From: Dryas octopetala
Taxonomy: Eukaryota > Streptophyta > Magnoliopsida > Rosales > Rosaceae
Assembly (NCBI GenBank): GCA_963921425.1
Contig: OY992833.1
Coordinates: forward strand, 3,102,501 to 3,166,500
Direction of reading: 5' to 3'
DNA: 64,000 nt
Position numbers and translations under genes: made by a program. Under the pieces are notes generated by a model. That model worked only from the letters and a program-made list of their open reading frames with translations, was not told where the DNA came from and did not search any database. This document shows, one piece after another, positions 37,830-48,117 of this stretch. Numbering within the stretch: position 1 is the first letter of the stretch; every line of letters starts with the position of its first letter.

Positions 37830-37965
37830 TACTTTGGTTTACACTATTACTCTTCATTTTGTAGGAACAATAGATCTGCAACATGACAGGTCTAGAGAAG
37901 TTCTGATGAACCTAAAATGTTCCACTTAGTCTCAGTTTAGATGGTACAAAGATGTTTTTCTTGCC
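37830..37965 (+). pseudogene. Stray caulimovirid coat-protein fragment
   Basis: About 135 bp nearly identical (about four differences) to the minus-strand coat-protein core at 27149-27013, but on the plus strand and fused to the viral tail region. It ends at about 37965, where family E sequence starts. Confidence 0.8.
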
Positions 37966-38198
37966 TCAAACTAGGCCAGAATTATTTCACTTGCTTGAAA
38001 TTAATATTTGTCCTCACTTATTACATTAATCGGGCCGATATATATATATATATTTCATTTTGATAACGATTCCGATCGAAAAATCAATCGAAATTTATTT
38101 GAGCCAAAGTTGATTTAAATGAATTTTTTAACCAATCTGATTAACATTATAAAATCAATTGGAACATCCCATCATGAGGTCGACCATCATTTCTAAAA

Positions 38199-38593
38199 GG
38201 GATTAATGTCATTTTGCTCCCCAGACTATTACACATGTATCAGTTTGCTCCCCAGACTTCTAATTTGAAAAATTAAGGACCCTGACTTTTTCAATTTTGC
38301 CAATTAAGGTTATTCCGTCATTTTATACATTTTTCATCTAAAATGTCGAGATGATCAAGCAAAATTTAGCAAGAAATAAAAGAGGAAAAATGATGCATGA
38401 GGAAAAAATGATAAGATCTAATTGGAAGGGACCATTTTGCCCTCAAAGATTTGGATAAAAAATGTGTAAATTGACAAAAGAACCTCAATTAGCAAAATTG
38501 AAAAAGTCAGAGTCCTTAATTTTCCAAATTAGAAGTCTGGGGAGCAAACTGATACAAGTGTAATAGTCGGGGGAGCAAAATGGTATTAATCCC
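38199..38593. mobile_element. Mutator-type MITE, 395 bp
   Basis: Inverted ends gggattaatgtcattttg and gggattaataccattttg (read inward) extend over about 100 bases with few differences. The 9-bp duplication tttctaaaa occurs at 38190-38198 and 38594-38602. The second E copy has the empty site near 51647 (catttctaaaaatcaat). No coding capacity. Confidence 0.93.
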
Positions 38594-38840
38594 TTTCTAA
38601 AATCAATTGGACCAAAACAAAATTGATCAACTCAAAATCGATCGAAATTTATTTCTATCAGGCTGCTTGTCTCTTTTAATTGTCAAACAGAATTTATTTG
38701 ATACCCAAGACATTGAGTGGAATAAATTCGATCCGAAGAAAATTTCTACCAAGTCGATCAGAATAAATCCTATCAGACTAAAATTGGCAAGTTTGATCGA
38801 AATGTTTCACTCACTCCATATACCCGCCCGACCACTCATT

Positions 38841-41800
38841 TGACAAGACCACCCACGGATTCCACCCTAAAATCCAGAGTGGTCTTGTGGGATCCAAAGT
38901 CAAGGAAAAATCCTATCGAAAATTCGGTAAAACTTCCCCTGAACTTGGACTAACTCAAAAATTTATAAACCTGTAAATAACACTTCTAAAATTCAACAAC
39001 CACTGTCTTAGACCCACTCACAATGCCAAAACAATAAATTCTTATTCACCAAAGCACATGATAATTAGAGCGTAACTAAACTTCCTTTACAATATAAAAG
39101 TTAATTCCTCAACTTAAGAGAAATGGCGCCGAAGATCTGAAAGTCATGCATCGACGTGATACGGCCCAACCTCAGTGATCTATAATACCTGGGGGGAAAC
39201 GTTATAAACAAAATAAAGAAAATGTGAGATAACTCTTAGTGAGTGGACAAAATATAGAAACAAAGCATTTAAGTTATTCATCCTTTCAAATTGCTTTAAA
39301 ATCAAATCTCCTCTAAGACCTCACGTCACTCTTTGAAATCTCCTAGTTTTGAAACGCTTTCATAAAATATTCAAGGCTTCTAACACAACAAAATAAAACA
39401 ACTGAAATATAAATTAATTTTATTCAGGAAAATCAAACACTAATAATTTGAATAAACTCTAGATGTGAGGTAAATAATCAAAATAAAACCCTTTGATACA
39501 TTTTAAAAATATTCACACCAAATCAGTTACCCACAAAGTCTGTCATACATGCGCAGAGCCGAGAATCTGTCATATGCATGCAAAGCCAGAAATCCTGTCT
39601 TACGTGCATGTAGAGCCACTCCCAAAGGGCTAAGCATCACGACACACAGCCCAAAACCTAATGTGTGTGCTGTAATGGGTCCCAAAGACGCATCGAATCC
39701 GATAACCTGGAAAGTACTGAGAAGGTGGTTTGAAACTATTTCCAAAATCAAACAAAATTTCTTTTTCTACCGATAGAAAAATATCCTTATAACATTCTCA
39801 TAACTTAAATCCTCAAACCAGAATGCATAACCACAATTAGTAAAATAGCCCTCAATAAATAAATTTCAAAATACACAAAACCAATCAAATCTTTTTGACC
39901 ATAACCAAAGTATGAAATAAACCGTGTGCGTAAAATAAGAGTTAGAATTCCTTCCAAAACCCATTAACTCGATCAAATAAATTAATATGTAACTGTATGT
40001 TTTAAACTTATTCATGAAAATATTTGAAATTCAAATCCAACACCATCTACCATATTTCAAACCGGATTCAAGATAATAACATAATTCAATCAATGTAACT
40101 TCAATAAATTTATTTGAAAACCAAAGTTCACTCACAAACTCTTTGAATTAAAACCATGCTGGATTAAATCAAGAAAATAATTAAATTATAAAATGTGCAA
40201 AACATTTCGGAAACCAAAAGTTTGCTCACAGTATTTGCCGAGTTATGCTCAACCTTTTTATTTTTTGGATTTGTTTCCATATCACAAACCCTCACTTGTT
40301 TGCCACTAACGGTAATCAAGAGACGAAGCTCCATCAACCTAATTCAAAAGTATCGCTCATTAGATATGCCAAACATTAATCCCACTCTAGAATTAATGCA
40401 ACTAGTATAAATTAAACCAAATGAGTCAAACCCGTATCGAAAACTTACCTAAACCACTTTTTCAATTAGATTCCATGTTTGGTAACTGATCGATCATATA
40501 TTCGAGCTTTTCAAACATCCTTAATTCACAAATAACAACCAACCATCAGTCTAACTCAATTACAGTCGATCCACTCATAAAACAAAAATATCCCAAATTA
40601 GACGGATACGAATTATACCTTTCTCGCGTGTTATAACCTTCGCGACTCGGTCACCTAATTAATCCAAAAACCAAACAATAACTGTAAATCAATCTCCGAT
40701 TAACCTTAATTATCCAACTCACTTCACTCTTAATCTAAATCACCAAATCAATTACGTAAAAGAAAGTTACAGTTTATACCTTAGCCGGTGCTTATCCGGG
40801 AGTCGGTTCCATATCGCTAAGACGTGCGTTCAAGATTCGATTTCCGATTCGAATTCTCCATCAGCTTTCAATCCACCTAAAAATCAACCAGGTCATTAGG
40901 AATCTAAAAATAGTCCTAGGAGGTGGGAGAGGGTCGAAACCTGCTCAAAACCACTCCAGTCGCCGCCACGCGCGGTGGTCCCGCGGTGGCTGCCGGCAGT
41001 GAATAGTGGCCGTTTCCCAAACTTTTCAGATGCTCGAAACAAATATAAGAATATGTAGATAACGACGATAGGAGCAACTTTTATACCTTGGTCGACCTCA
41101 AAAGGTGGCTGGAAATGGCCGGAACACACCTTGCATTTGCAGCACCTTTGGTGGCTTTAATGGCAACTCTCAGAATACTGAATTAAAACATAAATGGTGA
41201 CCTGGAACTGGAAGTCCATGAAGAGAGAAGAAGATCCATGCCAAGAACTCCATGAATGGTGGCCGAAGTCGTTGGAAATCGGCAAAAAAATGTCATTGGG
41301 GGCGTCACCTTTCGACCTTCGATTCGCTCAGAAAAGAGTGAGACAAGGGACGTGTGATATACCAAAAGAAAGAGGAAGTCGATACGAAGCCATAGCCACC
41401 AAGATTGCGTCAATCGGACGTCGTACGAAGAAATTTGGGCCGGTCAAATTTGGGAGGGTGATGGTCAAAACGGGAGGAATTTTCTGGAGAGTGAGGGGCA
41501 GCTGCCTGCGCGAGAGAGAAGGGGTCAGCTGGGTTTTAAAATGGCTGATCGACAAATTACCATAATGCCCTCTAACTTCAAACGCCCATAATTTTGTCTA
41601 TGTAACTCCGAATCGCGATCCGTTTTTGCTTAGACGTTCGTGAGCACAAGCACTTCCAACCATGCATAGATAGTAATTTTTAAAATTACTTTTCAATAAA
41701 ACCCCTTTGGAAACCCAAAATTTTTTTGTTAAGGGCATAACCGTCCACATCTTAATCAATTCACCAATAATGGATCCGAGGTCCGAAAAAATGTTCCGTA

Positions 41801-42136
41801 AATTCCTATGGGTTCCTCTTGTCTTGTACTATTTTCCTATCTTTCAAGTTCAAACTTTGAGTCTCTGAAACTTATTCAACTTAATTTAAAATGCTTCAAA
41901 ATATTTCCCAATAAATCCTTCATGACTTAAATTTAATCACCAAAAATCATTTTAATCACAATTAAATCTCTATAAACTCCAAAACTTATTATTATCTCCC
42001 AATTAATTTACCAAAAAAATAATAAATTTTTTTTCTTTTTTTTTTGGGTCCCACAACTTAACTTTCCCTCTTGGTTTTTAGGTCCACAACCAATAAAATT
42101 TTAAATTCTTAAAGAAATTTGGGTCAGGTTGTTACA
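38841..42136 (-). mobile_element. Solo LTR, about 3.3 kb, Ty3/gypsy-like
   Basis: Starts tgacaagacc and ends caggttgttaca (TG...CA); read on the minus strand it opens TGTAACAACC, similar to the LTRs at 30544-36613. Flanks are tcatt (38836-38840) and tcatg (42137-42141), four of five matching; the second E copy shows the empty site near 51890 (ccactcatgtcacttgg). No internal region or second LTR exists, so it is a solo LTR left by recombination. Inside, an imperfect repeat of about 28 bp (ctgtcatacatgc type, three copies, 39540-39615) lies at a place comparable to the 57-bp array of the other LTR. Confidence 0.8.
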
Positions 42137-42268
42137 TCATGTCACTTGGAATTCTTTTTACTTTAATATACACATAATGAATAAAATTTTAAATTCTTAA
42201 TGAAATTTGGGTTAGGTTGTTACATCATGTCACTTGGAATTTTTTTGACTTTAATATACACATAAGGA
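42093..42268. repeat. 88-bp tandem duplication across an LTR/flank junction
   Basis: Copies 42093-42180 and 42181-42268 each contain the last 44 bases or so of the solo LTR plus the adjoining E sequence (ending cacataa). The second copy therefore carries a second LTR end. Confidence 0.9.
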
Positions 42269-44588
42269 TGTATATATGGGCTTAACTTTTGAAATGGGCG
42301 ATAGATACTTGCGACCTTCTTTCTTTCTTTTTCTCTTTGGTCAAATCAACCAATATACATATATATATATATATGTATATGTATTAGCAAACTGGCTGAC
42401 TTCAGTCACTTAATTTAATTATTTTGATCCCATATATTTGACAATTTTACTTGGACTAATATATGCATATACATATATACCGCTACATATGTATCCAAAT
42501 CTTGCATGTACCCAGCTGCCCGACTACTCAAAGAAAAAAAAAGGCTGCCCAACAACATTGAAGAACAAAGGCTGCTCGACCTCCTCCACTGCACTTCTCA
42601 TTTTTTCCTTGCATATATATAAAGCTGCCCGACAATATAACCACCTTTAATTTTTACATCAAAAAACCAACCAATGCATATGTACTCCAAGGACCCAATT
42701 TTCTTCCTCTCCAGGCCGACATTAACTATTGATTGAAAACAAGCTTGGTCGGTGCAGCCATCAAAGAACCCACAGCCATTATCTTGGCTATACTATGAAG
42801 ATGTTGGATTCTTTCTAGATTGAAATGAATCCACACACCTAAATAAATTTAAACTTGGCTGGAATCTCTTTCTGAGCAACGCATTACCCATCCTTACGAG
42901 GCTGCTGATCACATTCAAAATTTCACCCACTAGCTGTTTGATTGTTTTGCCAGAGCCAAGGCTATTGAATTTTTCCAAAAAACTCAATGGTAATATAGCC
43001 AATGTTGATCCTTTTATTTCCATTTCGATAGATTTTTCTGCCAATGTCAAAATATGGACCAAACATATGCCCCCTTATTTTCATGAAGTTTGGGCATTCG
43101 AGCCAAAGTTTATGAAAATTATAGGCCTGTCTAAAACCAAATTGGTTAAACATTGCTTTTAATCTTCTTTGCGGCTATACTTATTCTCATATCCGGGCCG
43201 TTATAAAAAATTTATCATACTCATTTACTATTTCCCAAGCCGATAGGCACTGTTGGTATATCTGGCCTTTAAGAAATTGAAGTGGCCATTTTATGGTCAT
43301 TATTATATAAGCAAGCCATTTTGGCTAAAAACTTGTATCAGTTCTGACAAAATTCTCATGCCCCCATCAAACTAAGGCCATTAATTGGCTTAATATATGG
43401 CTATTATTTCATCAATGGTGCACGACCGCTCAATTGTAATTCACATCGGCCTCTTTTTTATTTTATTGGCCCTTTTAAGAATAAATGGTTCTGATCGAAT
43501 TTCTCTTTGAACCATATCGACTCCATCCTCATTTTGTTCGACACCACCTTAAATCAGGTCGGATTCTCTTTATTCCAAAGCAAAGAAAAAATCATCCAGC
43601 CTCCAATGTTGAATAATCTAATCCGCTCAAAGCATTAAGGCCGACTGCTCCATTAGTATATCCGGCTGAATGTCCTTTTATTTTGATCGACTCCACCTTT
43701 GTTTTTTGGTCAATCTCTCATTCATTTCGACCGAACTAGCTACTTCGCGAAAAATTCTCCTTTGTTTTGGGTGAACTCTATTTGATTTTGACTGGAGTAA
43801 TTCTTATTTTGGAGAACTACACTTGGTCTTATATGACTTGTCCATTTTCCTTTTGAAATCAATCAACCTCACCATGCTTCTATGACCAAATTTGGCCACC
43901 CACTTCTTGTAGTTGGTTAGACTTACTTTCCAGCCAGATATATTGGCTTCTTCTTTCAAATTCAACCATAGCCCGCTAATTCCTCATAAACACCCGACAA
44001 CATTTTATTATTTAATTTTCTTCTTAATCCCTTCAAACAAAAACATATGGCAACCTTATTGGGATCTCACTGGCCTAATGATTTTGGGTAATGGCCGTTG
44101 AGATGATGGACATTTTCAGGGAGACTAAGGAGGTGACCAACCATGTTTTACTCCAAGCTTGGAGCATCTTACGTTTTGAGCATGGATCTTACAAGTTTGT
44201 AAGCAATAAATTATAGTACAAAAATGATTTGTACGACCGAGATGATGTTTTCTATGCCCCCTAAGTCCACTTGATTGGTTAATCTTGACATTTGGTTAGA
44301 ATTTCATCCATCTAGGCAATTTTGGCCGCACCATACCGGCCTTGTCTCCTACAACCATGTCTATTATGGTTGACCCCAGTTTAGTTGTATCACAGCCTTC
44401 ACAATCGACCATATTTTGGTCCTTATTGTTAAAGACAAGCTTATCTTCATTACTTAAGATGAAGTCGGCTTCATGGTTTGACTTAATGGACAACTCTAAG
44501 CTTGTTTCAACCAAGTTTTCTTTGTCAACTTTTGGTTCAATCACCTTTATATTTCTGACCTCTAGAAATGTTAGATTTTATTGCCCTC

Positions 44589-46388
44589 TATCACACCCCT
44601 AAGCTCGTATGCTTGAAGGTGTGATCAATAGCTTAAACATAAACTAACGTATTTCATTTAAATTATCCAAAAAGGGAAAATTCCATTTATGCATAAATCC
44701 TTACAAAATAAGAACTATCAAAAAACCTCTAAATAAAAACGGGAATTGGACAATCCTAACAAAACCTAATGCGGAAATCGCTTATTTAAGAAAATAATAT
44801 TTAGTAGCGTTCAATTCCTATGGGACTATGACCCATTTGAAAGGTGGCTGCCAAGTCTTCTAAGTTTCAGCATCTTCAACACTACTTGAAACCACAATGA
44901 ATTACTAGTGAGATAAACTCAGTAAGTAGCCCTCAACTTAAACAAATATTACAACAATATACATCTAGGTTTTCATGCATGTGTATGGAGTGCACTTCAT
45001 AACAAATGAGCATTCAAAAACTTACTTAGAGTCCATTAAGTACTATCGTGCTAGTCCTTAGCTTACATAGAAGGGAGCCTTAAGTCACCCGTCGACAACA
45101 CCTACACATGCGGGCCTTATAACTTAGAAATCTTATCAACTTATCATAATACTCCCGACATAATTTACTAGCATGTAGTACCCAAGGGATTAGCATAAGT
45201 CATATTGATGCACACACACATCATAACATATGATATATAACTTACATACATAAACATACAAGTATTAAATCCATCCTGGTTCCAGTATACAAAAAGGTGC
45301 TTACTTGAATCCAAAAGCAAGAGCACACAATCCACTTGAGTAAGCCCTAGAAAAGGTTTTTATCCTATTCCAAACAACAAGGAGGAACACTTAGTTTAGG
45401 GTCCTTAACAAACTCCTAATCCATTATAACACTTCTAGTTTGACCCTTAACTGCTCCGTGAATTTAATAAATTTACCTACTAGTCTAAACTTTCTTAAAA
45501 TTAACAGAGAACTTCTAGACACCTTAAAAACTAATTCATCAAAATCTCATATCAATCCAAGGTCATTTGCGTTCCAAGACACGTCCCTTAGCTAGCCACA
45601 ACCGACAGTCAGTGAAACCCCTTTCATTGAACCAGGGACATTCCCAAAATTTTTAAAAATTAACCATAAATGAGATTGGTCTAAAACTATCATGTTTAAT
45701 ACCTTACATACATGTAAATATCATATTAAAATATCATAGCAAGAGGATCATTATACATAGGTCATTTTCTGCTTTCAAACAGGTAAAACTACAAGTGCCA
45801 GAAAGTTCCTATGACAGAGGTTCATATTCCTAAATCTATAATAAATGCAATTTTAATCATATTTCTATGATCTTTATGTTCACATAATTCTTGAGATATA
45901 TAGTTTATCATATAAAAATATTAGACCCAAAATTTAAATCTAAGTTTATAAAAATTGCCCGATCATGCACAAACGTCAAATTTTCCAATAAAACTCAGAA
46001 CCCTAGGTCCCTGATTAGAAAATCACTAAAAATCCAATTTCCATCATATTAAGAAGATTTTGGATGCTATAGAAAGCTTAGAATGTCTAGAAAAACATAT
46101 CACAAATTCAGATCAGAAAACGATCATTTACATTCTCAAATGTGAAACCCTAGCCCTGTAGTGCATAATTTGTCAACAAAAACAAATTACGATTTTTTAA
46201 TATCCAACATGATTTGTAAATCCTTAATCCGAAAATCACCTTTATAAACACAAGAAATATACATATATGAACCTCCACAGCAATTTACAATCGATCAAAA
46301 ACCTAACTTCTTACCTTAGATGATGAACTCGGCCTATCAAACACCGTATCCTGATTGATCTCCATAAAACTTCACCTTGGCTCTCTCA

Positions 46389-46440
<52 letters not shown>

Positions 46441-46711
46441 TTCCAATGTGAAAACCTAGAATAACCAAAGTCAGGTTTCCTACTTCTGATATATAGGATA
46501 ACAACTTATAATCTCATCTTTCCTTTAATTTAATTTTAACCAAAACAAAATAACTCTCCTTGTCTTACCTAAACACCGATAGATAACCCACTGAAATATC
46601 CTATTAAATAAATAAAACAATATTCCAATAAAGCCATAAATCAAATAAAACACAAGGTAACACAACATAAATAACAAAATAAAACAACATAATATATGGT
46701 CGGATATTACA
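44589..46711 (-). mobile_element. Solo LTR, 2123 bp
   Basis: Read on the minus strand it opens TGTAATATCCGACC and ends GGGGTGTGATA. It is flanked by the perfect 5-bp duplication ccctc (44584-44588, 46712-46716). It contains a (CT)n microsatellite at about 46381-46434. There is no coding content. The terminal TA instead of CA is unusual but is supported by the duplication. Confidence 0.85.
46381..46434. repeat. (CT)n microsatellite
   Basis: About 25 CT units with one interruption, within the solo LTR 44589-46711. Confidence 0.95.
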
Positions 46712-46719
46712 CCCTCCAA

Positions 46720-47678
46720 GTTGTCCTAACCGATCAACTACGGTCTTTGGTTGGAGTTCAATCGAGTCGACCATCATTGGCCTTATTATGCCGACCTCAT
46801 CACCAATAACCATGTCTATTCTGGTTGTTCTAGACTGGTTGGATTTCGGCTCCTATTGGCCATTAATTGGTCTTCACCACTAGGGATAAATTTATTTTCC
46901 TCCACCAATGCTAGATATTCAATTGGTAGGTCGGACTATAAGTTTGATTCCAAGGCCAGTATGTCCACATCCTCTTCGTTTAAAGAATTTTGGCTCACCA
47001 ACTTTCTCACTTGTTGATTAAGAGAATGAATTGATGGCCGAACTTGCTCTAGAACCACATGAGAACTTTTTATTGGCGGTTGACTAATGAACCTGGGGTG
47101 AGGCTTTTGCTCCTCAGCCGGTCGGCCAATGTGTGCACAAATTTCTTTTCTTGTTATGGACATCTCACGCATTTTTTATGGCCTGAGTTAAGGCCCTCAT
47201 CTCTTCTTGATGCTTTTGACGTGAGGCCTTTAATTCACTTTGAATATTTTGACTTTATAGTTTCACTTTTCTTTGAACTCTTCCAATCATTGATTGACGC
47301 CATGAACAAACCTTTCATAAAGGTTGGGATCATATTGGCCATTATAACAATTTATAGAGCCATAATTTGGCTCATCATTCAAGTTGGGCAAATTGCATTG
47401 GTTGTGGGGTTTATTGAAGGCATGTTGTCCTCCAACTACTTGGTCATAACCACCTTAGTCGTACTCGTTTTCACAATTTAGAACATATTGGTTATCAAGT
47501 CCATATTGGTCATGAAAACCATTTTGGTTGCTAAGGCCATATTGGTCTGAGCCATCTTTACCATTCAAATTGTAATGACCTCCTAGCCATATTGGATGCT
47601 ATAGTAATCTTGGTCGGTAAAAATATTGTAGGAATATGTGGGCAAACATGAACTTATTAGTTCATCTTGATTATTCAT
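46720..47678 (-). pseudogene. Family E gag-like remnant
   Basis: Minus-strand ATG at 47678 follows the primer site by about 15 bases. The first part is rich in D, Q, Y, G and N with repeated DQYGL-type words (about 47640-47465). Stops near 47585 and 47485 and frame changes break it. Readings 47172-46936 and 46813-46720 continue the region. A VIGDEVGIIRP block near 46810 has a relative, VVGDKAGMVRP, at about 44360 on the far side of the solo LTR, suggesting internal duplication. No zinc knuckle or protease was seen. Identity as gag rests on position, not on a named domain. Confidence 0.5.
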
Positions 47679-47690
47679 TTATAGAGATCC

Positions 47691-47710
47691 CACTGGGCGT
47701 GCCAAAAATA
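47691..47710 (-). promoter_or_regulatory. Putative primer-binding site of family E
   Basis: Directly inside the LTR end the minus strand reads TATTTTTGGCACGCCCAGTG. A TGG followed by tRNA-like 3'-end complement a few bases inside an LTR is typical, and the word resembles Tat/Ogre-group primer sites. The tRNA is not assigned. Confidence 0.55.
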
Positions 47711-48117
47711 TGTTCACTTGTTTTTAGTCAAGGTTGGCTGGAAGCAAACTTTGGTCCGTTTGTATATGAGTGCGGAGCATGCCACCGTTAAGCCAAGTTT
47801 TGGCTCGATCGGAATAAGAATGTGGTTGGATTGAGTTATTGCACCTAAACTGATTCTTATCAAATAATTGATCGGCCGAACTAGGAACCACTCTCGGTCT
47901 AGGTTGTTTTCTACCTTGGGGGCAAGACTTTGTATCAAACAATCAAAGAGGATGGATGGAATTGAGAATGTAAATAAGGCTTTTAAATAAATTGCAAGGA
48001 AAGAAAGAACATCAAATATAAAAAGAATTGAAGAACGAAAATGTAAATCAAAGGACTTGAATGTAAAGTACAGAAAATATAAAGTCAATTGTATTGAAAT
48101 TGAATTGAAAAGGAGTT
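47711..48117 (-). repeat. Truncated LTR of family E copy 1
   Basis: About 400 bases matching 24671-25090, ending where copia sequence begins. The LTR edge is tgttcacttg at 47711. Confidence 0.78.

Larger units (their letters stand above)
25678..37965. mobile_element. Endogenous caulimovirid (plant pararetrovirus), rearranged and broken
   Basis: Viral domains of Caulimoviridae occur in two head-to-head blocks. The minus-strand block 29585-25691 carries the tRNA-Met primer site, movement protein, coat protein and protease. The plus-strand block, about 29641-37965, carries reverse transcriptase, RNase H, a downstream conserved domain and a stray coat-protein fragment. The order movement-coat-protease-RT-RNase H matches single-polyprotein genera such as Petuvirus and Florendovirus; the genus is inferred, not proven. 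Many stops and frameshifts and the 6-kb insertion at 30544-36613 make every reading frame defective. No LTRs or integrase belong to it, as expected for passive integration of a pararetrovirus. Confidence 0.88.
37966..47710 (-). mobile_element. Family E LTR retroelement, internal region of copy 1, heavily nested
   Basis: Assigned as one degraded element because its upstream end (minus strand) has an LTR edge at 47711, a primer site and a gag-like ATG, and because pieces 37966-38198, 38594-38840 and 42137-43060 match the continuous second copy at 51430-52385. It is interrupted by a MITE (38199-38593) and two solo LTRs (38841-42136 and 44589-46711). No RT, protease or integrase domain is recognisable, so it was either non-autonomous or is too decayed. 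Segments 43070-44580 hold no gene that I can name. Confidence 0.65.

Noticed and set aside
41194..41565. Plus-strand open frame of 123 codons
   Set aside because: It lies wholly inside a solo LTR and has an overlapping open frame on the other strand, with no domain.
47059..47481. Plus-strand open frame of 140 codons
   Set aside because: It opposes the family E gag-like remnant, whose primer site and ATG support the minus strand.
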